Positions 1 to 8,059 of a stretch of 64,000 bases of DNA are shown here, in pieces. Source of the stretch: Desulfosarcina sp. BuS5 (GTDB taxonomy: Bacteria; Desulfobacterota; Desulfobacteria; Desulfobacterales; BuS5); assembly GCF_028752835.1 (NCBI RefSeq), contig NZ_CP087952.1, positions 3,904,501 through 3,968,500 on the forward strand, given 5' to 3'. How positions within the stretch are numbered: the first letter of the stretch is position 1; each line of letters opens with the position of its first letter. Both the position numbers and the translations under genes were made by a program. The notes beneath the pieces were generated by a model. The model did not search any database, was not told the origin of the DNA, and saw only the letters and a list, made by a program, of their open reading frames with translations.

Positions 1-28
1 AATCTATATAAAAAAAACTGAGGTAAAA

Positions 29-208
29 ATGAGTATACTCCCGGAAGGTGAAGATCTGCGCAAGGCTGTTAAATGGATATCAGAAGAGCGCATGAACAAT
101 CCGTCAATTAAAATAATAAAATTAGTTGAGCAGGCCAGCTTGCAGTTTAACCTCTCCCCAAAGAAGACAGACTTCTTGTTAAAGTACGTAAAGGATGAAA
201 AGCTGTAG
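29..208 (+). CDS. Small conserved-looking hypothetical protein (59 aa)
   Basis: The frame opens with ATG preceded by GAGG (20-23, 5 nt spacing) and ends with TAG 206-208, ten bases before mutL. It encodes a soluble, charged 59-aa protein beginning MSILPEGEDLRK, with predicted helices (KIIKLVEQASLQF) and no membrane segment or cysteine. I do not recognise a domain. The good ribosome binding site and the tight spacing to mutL suggest translational coupling and one operon. A short regulator-like or helical scaffold protein is possible, but nothing in the sequence decides this. Confidence 0.6.
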   Translation: MSILPEGEDLRKAVKWISEERMNNPSIKIIKLVEQASLQFNLSPKKTDFLLKYVKDEKL

Positions 209-217
209 GTTTGTGGG

Positions 218-2008
218 GTGTCCATCGTGTCAAAAATAAAAATATTACCCGAAATTCTATCAAACAAAATAGCCGCCGGTGAGGTAGTTGAAAGGCCTGC
301 TTCGGTTGTTAAAGAGCTATTGGAGAATGCGCTCGATGCCGGAAGCAAAAAAATCATAATAGAGATCGAACAGGGCGGCAGATCTCTTATTCGGATTTCA
401 GATAATGGCACGGGGATGAATTATGACGACGCGCTTTTGTCTATTGAAAGATATGCAACAAGTAAAATTTTTAACGATTCCGACCTGTTTGCCATAAAAA
501 CGCTCGGATTCAGGGGCGAGGCATTGCCGAGCATAGCATCTGTTTCCAGATTTCAGCTTATTACTCGTGATGAAAATTCACAAACCGGTACAAGTATTTT
601 TATAGACGGCGGGAAAATAACAAAAGTCACGAAAACAGGCGCTCCCACAGGGACAATGGTGACCATCAGACAGCTATTTTATAATACACCCGCCAGGCGC
701 AAATTTCTGAAAACAATCAATACGGAGATGAGTCATGTGGCGGATACTGTCGCCCGTATTGCAATGAGCCGTTATGATGTCACGTTCAAGCTCCTTCATA
801 ATAATAAACAGTTGAAAAACTGGCCGGTTGTTCAAAATCCGCTGGATCGTGCCGTGGATGTACTTGGGAGCAATATAAAAAATGATCTTCATAAAATTGC
901 AGATAGCGGCGCAGACTCTATCCTGACGGGCTGGATCTCTGCTCCGGGAATTGCGCGCAGTACAGCGCGCGGCACCTATCTTTTCGTAAATGGACGCTTT
1001 GTGCGCGACAGGATGGTTCAGCACGCTCTGTTTAAAGGATATGCCGGCAGATTAATGAAAGGGCAGTTTCCTGTGGCAGTGCTTTTTTTGAAAATTCCTT
1101 TTGATCAAGTTGATATCAATGTTCATCCTGCAAAAGCAGAGGTCAAATTTGCAGAGCAAACAAGAATTCATGACGCTATTGTAAAATCGGTATCGCAAAC
1201 CTTAAACCTGGCTGAGCGCCCCAGGTGGGCTGAAGCAAGTCCCCTATCTGCAAAGGATTCTCATATCTCAGGGATTGAGCCTGAATACGGATATATAAAA
1301 AAAAAGGAGCATTCCTCACCAAAAATTTTTATTGATAAAGAAAATGTTTCATCAATAAACAGAAAAGATGAAATTTTTTCAATACCCCAAAAAGCCGAAC
1401 AGTCTCCTTTATGGGCAAAAAGCAGTTTCAGGGATTTAAGAATAATCGGTCAGCTTCATAATACTTTCATATTATGCGAATCAGATGAAGGGCTTGTTAT
1501 CCTGGATCAGCATGCTGTCCATGAAAGGATTGTTTTTGAAAAACTAAAAGTCAGAGCAAAAGGACTGCCGACGGTGTCTCAAAAACTTTTGATTCCCGAA
1601 ACCATAGATTTATCCTACAGTGAAGCCGCAATACTTACCAGGATACTGCCGGAACTTCAAAAGTTCGGTCTTGAGATTGAACCCTTTGGCGGCAATACCT
1701 TCGTGGTTAAAGCTATACCTTCCCTTTTGGCAGACCGGGAGGCGCAGCCGCTTATTATAGAGATGGTAGAAAAACTGGCTGAAACAGGTTTTACATCAGG
1801 TGTATCCGATGCTGTTGATGAATGCCTGATAATCATGGCATGTCACGGATCCATAAGAGCGAAGCAGCGTCTTTCGGATGAACAGATACAGCGACTGCTC
1901 GACCAGCTTGATGAATGCGAGAATCCTTCCTGCTGCCCCCACGGCAGACCAACATGGTTAAGCCGGCCTATAAAAACCCTTGAAAAATCTTTCAAGCGAA
2001 TACTCTGA
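218..2008 (+). CDS. mutL: DNA mismatch repair protein MutL
   Basis: MutL couples MutS mismatch recognition to strand incision. The N-terminal GHKL ATPase motifs are all present: ENALDAG (about 36-42), DNGTGM (62-67) and GFRGEAL (97-103). The C-terminal half carries the nuclease signature DQHAVHE...E near residue 430, plus ACHGS and the late CPHGRP motif, so this is the endonuclease-type MutL found in bacteria without MutH. Length (about 596 aa) is normal. Start is GTG 218 or GTG 227; the second has GGGGTG upstream and may be preferred. It follows the 59-aa gene closely and no other mismatch repair gene is nearby. Confidence 0.97.
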   Translation: MSIVSKIKILPEILSNKIAAGEVVERPASVVKELLENALDAGSKKIIIEIEQGGRSLIRISDNGTGMNYDDALLSIERYATSKIFNDSDLFAIKTLGFRGEALPSIASVSRFQLITRDENSQTGTSIFIDGGKITKVTKTGAPTGTMVTIRQLFYNTPARRKFLKTINTEMSHVADTVARIAMSRYDVTFKLLHNNKQLKNWPVVQNPLDRAVDVLGSNIKNDLHKIADSGADSILTGWISAPGIARSTARGTYLFVNGRFVRDRMVQHALFKGYAGRLMKGQFPVAVLFLKIPFDQVDINVHPAKAEVKFAEQTRIHDAIVKSVSQTLNLAERPRWAEASPLSAKDSHISGIEPEYGYIKKKEHSSPKIFIDKENVSSINRKDEIFSIPQKAEQSPLWAKSSFRDLRIIGQLHNTFILCESDEGLVILDQHAVHERIVFEKLKVRAKGLPTVSQKLLIPETIDLSYSEAAILTRILPELQKFGLEIEPFGGNTFVVKAIPSLLADREAQPLIIEMVEKLAETGFTSGVSDAVDECLIIMACHGSIRAKQRLSDEQIQRLLDQLDECENPSCCPHGRPTWLSRPIKTLEKSFKRIL

Positions 2009-2087
2009 AAATCTATAACAAAGGGTACTCTTTTTTTGTCAGCCCCGTATAATTAAAGATATTATTGACGCGGATCTTGTAAAAATA

Positions 2088-2110
2088 TTTATAGATTTTC
2101 ACATAAATAA
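2088..2110. repeat. Half-copy of palindromic repeat family 1
   Basis: This short stretch contains TATAGATTTTCACATAAATA, the left arm of the palindromic repeat seen in fuller form at 6820, 18171, 37029, 47623 and 50791. The core and right arm are absent. It lies about 80 bases after mutL and about 65 bases before the sigma-54 promoter of pilC. It is probably a relic; chance similarity is unlikely at this length. Confidence 0.6.
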
Positions 2111-2177
2111 CCAACAGTCCGCACCCAAAATAAGAACCTGACTTTTTTCTTGGTCTATGCTCATTAAGCCCCTAATA

Positions 2178-2193
2178 TGGCACGCTTGTTGCT
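2178..2193 (+). promoter_or_regulatory. Sigma-54 (RpoN) promoter upstream of pilC
   Basis: TGGCACGCTTGTTGCT matches the RpoN consensus TGGCACG-N4-TTGCW exactly, with GG at 2179-2180 and GC at 2191-2192 separated by the required 10 bases. Transcription would start near 2203-2205, leaving a leader of about 65 bases before pilC. A PilS-like sensor kinase is encoded just downstream of pilC, and PilR-type partners of PilS activate sigma-54 promoters, so the context fits. No pilR lies in the window. Confidence 0.85.
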
Positions 2194-2269
2194 TCTATAA
2201 TCTCCAATAAACCTAAATTTGACCGTATCAAAAATAAAAACTCGAAAGTTCTATTTTCAGGGGGAAAAT

Positions 2270-3478
2270 ATGCCTGTTTATCTTTGGGAAGGTAAAGATA
2301 AAAGAAACGAAATTCAGAAAGGGGAGATGGAGGCTGCTAATGAAGACGCTATCCGGGCTAATCTGCGCAGACTCAAGATAAATCCCTCAAAAATTAAACA
2401 AAAACCAAAAGATCTTTTTGAAAATATTGCTTTTTTCCAACCGAGCGTCACAATTAAAGACGTTATTCTCTTTTGCAGGCAATTCTCCACAATGATAGAT
2501 GCGGGGCTTCCAATAATTCAGTGTCTGGACATACTTTATGGTCAGCAGGACAACGCCACGTTTAAAAAAATTCTAAAAAAAATAAAAGTAGCTGTAGAAG
2601 GTGGAGCAACACTTGCTGAAGCGTTAAAAAAATATCCCAAACAGTTCGATGATCTTTTTGTCAACATGATTGCAGCCGGTGAAGCAGGCGGTATCCTAGA
2701 CACAATTCTTCAGCGCCTTTCCGCCTACATGGAAAAAGCCGCCAAACTTAAAGCCAAAGTAAAAGGCGCCATGACCTACCCTGTTATAACAATGATAATA
2801 GCAGTAATCGTTGTAGCGGTGATCATGGTATTTGTTATACCGGTTTTTCAGGGTATGTTCAACGATATGGGCGGATCGCTTCCTGCCCCGACTTTAATTG
2901 TTGTGGCGATGAGCGATTTTGTCAGACATAATATTGCATATATCATTGGCGCAATTGTCATTTTCATATTTGCCTACAAAAGATTTTATAAAACCATAAA
3001 AGGAAGGGCTATCCTTGATGATCTTTTTCTTAAATTGCCCATGTTCGGCATATTGATCAGGAAAGTAGCCGTAGCCAAATTTACACGAACAATGGGGACT
3101 ATGCTTTCAAGTGGAGTCTCTATCCTGGATGCTCTCGACATTGTTGCTAAAACAGCGGGCAACGTAACTGTTGAAAAGGCAATTTATAACGTCAAAACAG
3201 GGATTTCACAAGGTCAGACCATGTCTACACCCCTGGCTGAAAGCGGAGTTTTTCCGGCTATGGTATGCCAGATGATTTCGGTTGGAGAATCAACAGGAGC
3301 TCTCGATTCCATGTTGACAAAAATCGCAGATTTTTATGATGAAGAAGTTGATCAGGCCGTAGAAAACCTGACTTCCATGATTGAGCCGTTTATGCTGGTT
3401 TTTCTAGGTGTCGTAATCGGAGGCCTGGTCATTGCTATGTATCTTCCTATCTTCACCATGGCATCGGCGGTCGCATAG
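2270..3478 (+). CDS. pilC: Type IV pilus inner-membrane assembly protein PilC (GspF family)
   Basis: PilC is the inner-membrane platform of type IV pili and works with the PilB/PilT ATPases. The start ATG 2270 (MPVYLWEGKDKRNEIQ) has a strong GGGGG ribosome binding site six bases upstream, giving 402 aa, the usual family length. Two T2SSF repeats are visible: the first around CRQFSTMIDAGLPI, the second around TRTMGTMLSSGVSI. The hydrophobic segments fall near YPVITMIIAVIVVAVIMVFV, around IAYIIGAIVIFIF, and at the C-terminal GVVIGGLVIAMYLPIF. A consensus sigma-54 promoter precedes it, and a PilS-like kinase follows. pilB, pilT and pilin genes are not in the window. Confidence 0.95.
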   Translation: MPVYLWEGKDKRNEIQKGEMEAANEDAIRANLRRLKINPSKIKQKPKDLFENIAFFQPSVTIKDVILFCRQFSTMIDAGLPIIQCLDILYGQQDNATFKKILKKIKVAVEGGATLAEALKKYPKQFDDLFVNMIAAGEAGGILDTILQRLSAYMEKAAKLKAKVKGAMTYPVITMIIAVIVVAVIMVFVIPVFQGMFNDMGGSLPAPTLIVVAMSDFVRHNIAYIIGAIVIFIFAYKRFYKTIKGRAILDDLFLKLPMFGILIRKVAVAKFTRTMGTMLSSGVSILDALDIVAKTAGNVTVEKAIYNVKTGISQGQTMSTPLAESGVFPAMVCQMISVGESTGALDSMLTKIADFYDEEVDQAVENLTSMIEPFMLVFLGVVIGGLVIAMYLPIFTMASAVA

Positions 3479-3500
3479 TTAATTATAAATTATGAATTAT

Positions 3501-3541
3501 GAATTGAGAATTATGAATTTGTAATTTGTAATTCTCAATTC
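3501..3541. terminator. Hairpin downstream of pilC
   Basis: GAATTGAGAATTA (3501-3513) pairs perfectly with TAATTCTCAATTC (3529-3541), a 13-bp AT-rich stem with a 15-base loop. There is no clear U-tract after it. It directly abuts the MITE at 3542, whose target duplication CTCAATTC is part of the right arm. It may be a weak terminator or a landing site for the element. Confidence 0.4.
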
Positions 3542-3735
3542 GGTATCCTTCATTTATGCCTAAAAGTAGTTAACACTTTTTTAAATGCCGGAATCAATAT
3601 TTTACCGCAGAGTTCGCAAAGAACGCTGAGATATTACATTCAAAACCAAGCAGTTCCCTCTGCGCTTTTTGCGTTCTCCGCGGTAAAATTTAATTTTTTA
3701 TAGAAAATCAGTGTAAACTAAATTTGAAGGATGCT
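3542..3735. mobile_element. MITE-like element, family 2 copy 1 (194 bp) with 8-bp target duplication
   Basis: The ends GGTATCCTTCA (left) and TGAAGGATGCT (right) are imperfect inverted repeats, followed inward by related AAAGTAGTTAACACTTT / AGTGTAAACTA segments. CTCAATTC occurs directly before (3534-3541) and directly after (3736-3743), a perfect 8-bp duplication. The core holds a second imperfect palindrome, TTTACCGCAGAG ... CTCCGCGGTAAA (about 3601-3687). It encodes no protein. The second copy at 49255 shares the ends but not the core. It sits between pilC and the pilS-like gene. Confidence 0.75.
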
Positions 3736-3755
3736 CTCAATTCTTAATTAATAAC

Positions 3756-5114
3756 ATGAACAGGCAATTGATAAAATCAGAAAGCAGCCTTTATTATAAG
3801 CTTAAACTGCTTATGCTTATCCGGCTGGTTTTTACCACGCTCCTGTTAGGGGCTACTATATTCCTGCAGATTGAAAAAAACAGTTCCCTTGTTGATAAGC
3901 CCCTATTGTTCCTTTACGGGCTTACAGGAGGGATCTTTCTCCTCGCTTTTTGCTATACCCTTATCCTTTACCATGTAAAACGGGAACTGCTGTTTGCATA
4001 TTGGCAAATCATATTCGATACATTTATCGTTACCTTGATAGTATATATTACCGGATGTTACTCAAGCAGTTTTGTATTTTTCTATCTTGTTGTAATTATA
4101 TATTCAAGCATGCTCCTTTTCAGACGGGGGAGTATGATAATGGCAGCTATGTGCAGTATTCAGTATGGTGTTATGATAGACCTTGAATACTATGGCATCC
4201 TGAAGCCCTTTATAATAGAAGAGACTCTTTTGACCGCCAATCATGACTGGAACCATGTTCTGTACAAAATAGTATTTACCATGGGAGCCTGTTTTGCAGT
4301 CGCCTATTTGAGCAGCATACTATCGGAACAGGCCAAAAATACGAAAAATCAGCTTGTGGCCATGGAGGATCATGTCAAGAGGGTTGAAAAAATGGCGGCA
4401 GTTGGAGAAATGGCGGCCGGTCTGGCGCACGAACTTAAAAATCCCCTCGCTTCCCTTACGGGTTCAATCCAGTTGCTAAGGGAGGATACACAATTTAATT
4501 CATATCATGATAAACTTATACAGATATTTTTACGTGAAGCAGGCAGGCTAAACGATCTGGTCAACAATTTTCTTATGTATGCAAAGCCTCCTTCCAGGGG
4601 ACAGGCCAAAGCAACTGAAGTCCGCAAAGAACTGGCTGATACAATAAGGCTTTTCGAAAAGGATAATCTTTGCAAAGAACGAATCAGAATTATAAACAAC
4701 CTGAACGAAGATATATGGACTGAAATTGATCCTCGCCATCTTCGCCAGATACTCTTGAACCTGCTATTAAATGCGGCTGAATCTATTGAGGATACCGGCA
4801 TGATAAACATAAAAATATTCAACACCTCAGGCCATAATGCAGCTTTAGAGATTTTCGATACCGGTTGCGGTATGACCGATGATACGATTCAATCTATCTT
4901 TGATCCATTCTTTACGACAAAGCAAAAAGGAACCGGCCTTGGCTTATCGATTGTTCATAATATACTTGAAGCCTATGGCAACCGTATAGATGTCAAAAGC
5001 ACTATTAACAAAGGAACGACATTCATAGTGCATTTTAAAAAAATCGATCCGCCCTTACTTCAAATGGAATGCTCCAAAGTATACAAAGACTTGCCCTCTT
5101 TGGCGCACGGCTGA
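3756..5114 (+). CDS. Membrane sensor histidine kinase, PilS/NtrB-like
   Basis: The N-terminal ~185 residues form about six hydrophobic segments (LLMLIRLVFTTLLLGATIFL first), followed by a short coiled linker. The H-box GLAHELKNPLASL places the phospho-accepting histidine near residue 226. The ATPase domain has the N-box (LLLNAAESI), G1 (DTGCGM, near 367) and G2 (GTGLGLSIV, near 392). This architecture matches PilS, which phosphorylates the sigma-54 activator PilR. Its place beside pilC and that gene's sigma-54 promoter supports a pilus role, but no cognate pilR follows, so the partner must be elsewhere. The 452-aa length is usual. Kinase assignment is sure; the PilS name is inference. Confidence 0.88.
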   Translation: MNRQLIKSESSLYYKLKLLMLIRLVFTTLLLGATIFLQIEKNSSLVDKPLLFLYGLTGGIFLLAFCYTLILYHVKRELLFAYWQIIFDTFIVTLIVYITGCYSSSFVFFYLVVIIYSSMLLFRRGSMIMAAMCSIQYGVMIDLEYYGILKPFIIEETLLTANHDWNHVLYKIVFTMGACFAVAYLSSILSEQAKNTKNQLVAMEDHVKRVEKMAAVGEMAAGLAHELKNPLASLTGSIQLLREDTQFNSYHDKLIQIFLREAGRLNDLVNNFLMYAKPPSRGQAKATEVRKELADTIRLFEKDNLCKERIRIINNLNEDIWTEIDPRHLRQILLNLLLNAAESIEDTGMINIKIFNTSGHNAALEIFDTGCGMTDDTIQSIFDPFFTTKQKGTGLGLSIVHNILEAYGNRIDVKSTINKGTTFIVHFKKIDPPLLQMECSKVYKDLPSLAHG

Positions 5115-5574
5115 GTTATTTTCAAAGATAACCGGGTAAAATAAAAAACCAAAAGAATAAATCTGTACCCTTACTTTCAGCTCCCGTTTGCTCGTCCCTC
5201 CACCGGAACATGGGAACGATAATCTCTAAACTGTAAACTATTTTTTTTATCTTACTCAAGGATGCCACAAATTTTATTTTTTTTGTTGATGCTAATGATG
5301 GGCACAACTTAAAAACATAGAATCTGTCCTTGACATCGGATACGCTTTAATGAAAAGAATGAATCTAAACTTCAAGTAAACAATGAAAATCAAGTTTCTC
5401 GAAGTTTTTATTTTTGTTGCGCTTCAAATGCAAAAAGGTCATATGCTTTTGTTCTGGTTCCCTTTCTTGGTACAAAATTAAAGGGTGGTCAAGGTTACTA
5501 TGTGAAATGAAAAGAAATAAAAAACATAGGTAAAAACTTCCAATTAATAATTTCGGAATTAAGGGAGAGAGATA
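5115..5574. other. Intergenic region without a recognised gene
   Basis: These 460 AT-rich bases between the kinase and the TPR gene contain no convincing ORF, tRNA or known repeat. A TTGACA at about 5331 lacks a matching -10 at 17 bases. The last bases hold the ribosome binding site GGGAGAG of the next gene. Confidence 0.5.
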
Positions 5575-6822
5575 ATGAAGAAAGAGAGTAAAGTTCTATC
5601 TAATATAATAAAACTTGTACAGGAGCTTACTTATTCTTCTGATGTTGCAGAAAAATTGATACAAATTGTGTGTAGCTGGCAGGATGAAACCAGTCAGGGA
5701 AAACCTTTTATCGTTTTCTGGTATGATATTCTCCAACAAATGAAAGAGAAGCATGATAAGGGAAAAATTTCATTTGTAAAGTTAACTGAGATTGAGCAAG
5801 TCATTATTAGAAATATGAGTGTAATGATAAGAAGGGCTTTCGAGTTTGATGAAGAAGAAAAATGTTTTGATTTAGCTGAGGTTGTTAAAGATAAGAAGGC
5901 CCAGTGCCTTAGCTATACGGCCCTGGTTTATATCCTGGGCGTATCTCTGGGCTTTTCTGTTCTTCCTATTGGCGTAACCGAAATAGTTCTCGCTGATGCA
6001 TTGCCGGTGGGAAAATTTCATTGTGCCTGTCTCTTTAAACTTGTTGATGGACGGATGATGATGGTGGATCTGGCTGTGGGACCTATTATCAGTAAGCCAT
6101 TTAATTTGGAAGAAACTTTTATGCACAAAGGAGAGTATTGGGAATTAATTGATGACCAGAATCCCTTGTTGATTAATAGAAGATTTACAATTACAGATCA
6201 AAAGGGTATCATTTCCTTTATTTGTTTAAACAAGGGGATATTGGCTGATAGTGAACAGTCTATTCAATATTATAATCAGGCCCTGAAATTAAATCCAAGA
6301 TATCCTGAAGCATTCAGTAATAAAGGGCTATCCTATGAAAAATTAGGGCAGTTTGATGATGCTGTTGCATGCTATGACAAAGCCATTGAAATTAATCCCA
6401 AAGATGCAAGAACCTACTATAATCGTGGAGGCGTAAGAGCCCAACGAAAACAGTGGAATAAGGCTGTAGATGATTATAATAAGGCAAATTACTATCATAA
6501 GAAATTTCCTGAAGCTTATTTGAATATAGGCGCTATTTACGCTAACCTGGGGAACTATGAGGAAGCTATTTTTGAATATAACAAAGCCATTGAATTAAAC
6601 CCGGATTACGCAAAAGCTTATTTTCACAGGGGAATGACCTTTATTTCTTTAAGATTATATACAGAGGCAATAGCGGATTTGACCCGAGCTATAGAGATAT
6701 CTCCGGATTTTGCCGAAGCATTACATAATAGAGAGCTTGCCTATAACAAACTAAAGGAAGCGTCAAAAGTTAAGAAAGATTTGGCTACGGAGGTCGAAAT
6801 CGACACAGATAGTTTGATGTAG
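5575..6822 (+). CDS. Transglutaminase-like / TPR repeat protein
   Basis: Residues about 90-175 resemble the transglutaminase-like fold of the SirB1 type. A plausible Cys-His-Asp triad is visible: C111 in KAQCLSYTALVY, H149 in GKFHCACLF and D165 in MMVDLA. Residues about 205-400 are tandem TPR units of 34 residues (for example YPEAFSNKGLSYEKLGQFDD, then AYFHRGMTFISLRLYTEA). No signal peptide is seen, so it is probably cytoplasmic. The start ATG follows GGGAGAG. The gene stands alone, is more AT-rich than its neighbours, and its stop codon lies inside a palindromic repeat. The substrate is unknown; peptidase-like or scaffold functions are both possible. Confidence 0.8.
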   Translation: MKKESKVLSNIIKLVQELTYSSDVAEKLIQIVCSWQDETSQGKPFIVFWYDILQQMKEKHDKGKISFVKLTEIEQVIIRNMSVMIRRAFEFDEEEKCFDLAEVVKDKKAQCLSYTALVYILGVSLGFSVLPIGVTEIVLADALPVGKFHCACLFKLVDGRMMMVDLAVGPIISKPFNLEETFMHKGEYWELIDDQNPLLINRRFTITDQKGIISFICLNKGILADSEQSIQYYNQALKLNPRYPEAFSNKGLSYEKLGQFDDAVACYDKAIEINPKDARTYYNRGGVRAQRKQWNKAVDDYNKANYYHKKFPEAYLNIGAIYANLGNYEEAIFEYNKAIELNPDYAKAYFHRGMTFISLRLYTEAIADLTRAIEISPDFAEALHNRELAYNKLKEASKVKKDLATEVEIDTDSLM

Positions 6823-6922
6823 ATGTTCACATAAGTAATTTCACTGCGTTATCGGTCGTCGAAGTATTAAAATACGCCTTCCTCCCTCTGGCCTTGTGAA
6901 ATTCATTATGTGGCAATCCATA
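6820..6922. repeat. Palindromic repeat family 1, copy A
   Basis: The left arm TAGATGTTCACATAAGTAA opens with the stop codon of the TPR gene. The core reads TCACTGCGTTATCGGTCGTC, then GAAGTATTAAAATACGCCTTCC, and the right arm GTGAAATTCATTATGTGG closes it. Folding the arms gives a long imperfect hairpin. The same arms and core recur at 18171, 37029, 47623 and 50791, and partly at 2088, 49395 and 60356. It may serve as a terminator for the TPR gene. Confidence 0.8.
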
Positions 6923-6967
6923 GTCCACGTTCCTAAAGAGACATTATTAAAAATTAAGAATAGAAAG

Positions 6968-6996
6968 TTGACATTTATGATACTTTAATATATCCT
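6968..6996 (+). promoter_or_regulatory. Candidate sigma-70 promoter for rpsF operon
   Basis: TTGACA (6968-6973) is followed after 17 bases by TATCCT (6991-6996). Transcription would start near 7003, about 105 bases before rpsF. This fits a long regulated leader, as is common for ribosomal protein operons. The -35 is perfect and the -10 moderate. Confidence 0.6.
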
Positions 6997-7044
6997 TATC
7001 AATTTTATTGTTTTATAGATTTTCAATCAAAGTATGTATAGGTT

Positions 7045-7085
7045 GGATTCTACATAATCCTTGCTCAGGCATTATTTTCCTGGGC
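7045..7085 (+). promoter_or_regulatory. Leader hairpins upstream of rpsF
   Basis: Two adjacent hairpins are visible in the leader: GGATT-N6-AATCC (7045-7060) and GCTCAGG-N9-CCTGGGC (7063-7085). The S6:S18 complex is known to autoregulate rpsF-rpsR leaders in many bacteria, so these could be part of such a site. I could not match the known S6:S18 motif securely. Confidence 0.35.
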
Positions 7086-7108
7086 TTTATTATCCATAAG
7101 GAGTTTAT

Positions 7109-7603
7109 ATGAGACGTTATGAAACTATGATTATTTCCGACCCTGATCTTTCAGATGAAGATCGGGGTCAACTTTTTGAAAGGATCACAGATCCGATTGC
7201 GCATGGGGACGGGTTCCTTGTTTTTTTAGATGAATGGGGTGATAAAAAATTAGCCTATGATGTCAAGAAAAAGAGCAGAGGCTTTTACGTTCGTATCGAT
7301 TATTGCGGCAATGGGGAGCTTGTTAATGAAATTGAAAGATATTGCCGAATCAACGACAACGTCCTCAAATATATGACTGTATTACTTGACAAAGATGTTG
7401 ATGTTGATGCAGTTCAAGAAGAGATAAAGAACAGAAAAGCAGCAGAGGCTGAATCTGAAAAGATAGATATGGATAAGGAAAGTGACCCGGGAAATGATAA
7501 GCCGGATTCTGTGACAAGGGATGAAGAAAATTCATCCGACGCTCCGGAACCAGTAGCTGCAGATAATGAAGCAGAAGAAACCGAAGCTGACGAAAAGGAG
7601 TGA
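7109..7603 (+). CDS. rpsF: 30S ribosomal protein S6
   Basis: S6 binds S18 and 16S rRNA in the platform of the small subunit. The N-terminal ~95 residues are the ferredoxin-like S6 fold ([15 protein letters not shown] ... [12 protein letters not shown] ... YMTVLLD). Residues after about 105 form a strongly acidic tail (rich in D and E, ending [11 protein letters not shown]) that makes this 164-aa protein longer than the usual 95-135. The start ATG follows AAGGAG. The stop is four bases from rpsR, whose ribosome binding site lies inside the end of this gene. Confidence 0.96.
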   Translation: MRRYETMIISDPDLSDEDRGQLFERITDPIAHGDGFLVFLDEWGDKKLAYDVKKKSRGFYVRIDYCGNGELVNEIERYCRINDNVLKYMTVLLDKDVDVDAVQEEIKNRKAAEAESEKIDMDKESDPGNDKPDSVTRDEENSSDAPEPVAADNEAEETEADEKE

Positions 7604-7607
7604 CACT

Positions 7608-7877
7608 ATGGCTTTTAAACCAAGAAGAAAGAAAACCTTCAGTAAAAAGAAGGTCTATCATCGGCGCAAGGTCTGCAGTTTCTGTGCTGATTCCAGCCTT
7701 GATATTGATTATAAAAATTCTTCACAATTAAAGTATTTTGTTGCCGAGAGAGGCAAAATTATACCTCGCCGCATATCCGGGACATGCGCCAAGCACCAGC
7801 GAGCGCTTATGCGCGCAATAAAACGTGCACGTACTATTGCACTATTACCTTATGTAGGCACTAGTAAGGGCCTTTAG
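7608..7877 (+). CDS. rpsR: 30S ribosomal protein S18 (zinc-binding form)
   Basis: The 89-aa product has the S18 core [22 protein letters not shown]-type region and the basic N-terminus [17 protein letters not shown] near residue 23 and CAKH near 63 give a complete zinc-ribbon set, so this is the C+ paralogue type. ATG 7608 has AAGGAG at 7595-7600, overlapping the rpsF stop, so the two are translationally coupled. It is followed by a large imperfect palindrome. Confidence 0.96.
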   Translation: MAFKPRRKKTFSKKKVYHRRKVCSFCADSSLDIDYKNSSQLKYFVAERGKIIPRRISGTCAKHQRALMRAIKRARTIALLPYVGTSKGL

Positions 7878-8037
7878 GGAACTGGAAGGAAATAATCTAC
7901 ACATATCGTGCAGAATTTTTGTTCGTCTTCAAGGCGTGGTAACAGTTGCATAGTGAACTATACAACTGTTACCGCAACGTAGAAGACGGACAAAAGGGCA
8001 AGCAGGATGCGTAGATTATTTTCTGTAAGTTCCCTTA
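7876..8037. repeat. Large imperfect palindrome after rpsR
   Basis: The stretch folds on itself. Outer arms AGGGAACTGGAAGG / TAAGTTCCCT and AATAATCTAC / GTAGATTATT enclose inner arms GTTCGTCTTC / GAAGACGGAC, and the centre TGGTAACAGTTG ... CAACTGTTACC. It lies between rpsR and the DUF2232 gene and begins at the rpsR stop codon. It codes for nothing obvious and is unlike the other two repeat families. It could be a terminator/attenuator or a MITE; only one copy is in the window. Confidence 0.65.
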
Positions 8038-8059
8038 GCAAGAGAGAGGGTCAAGATCT

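Noticed and set aside
5122-5307. Minus-strand ORF of 61 codons in the 5.1-5.6 kb gap
   Set aside because: Low-complexity AT-rich sequence without a ribosome binding site or recognisable protein features.
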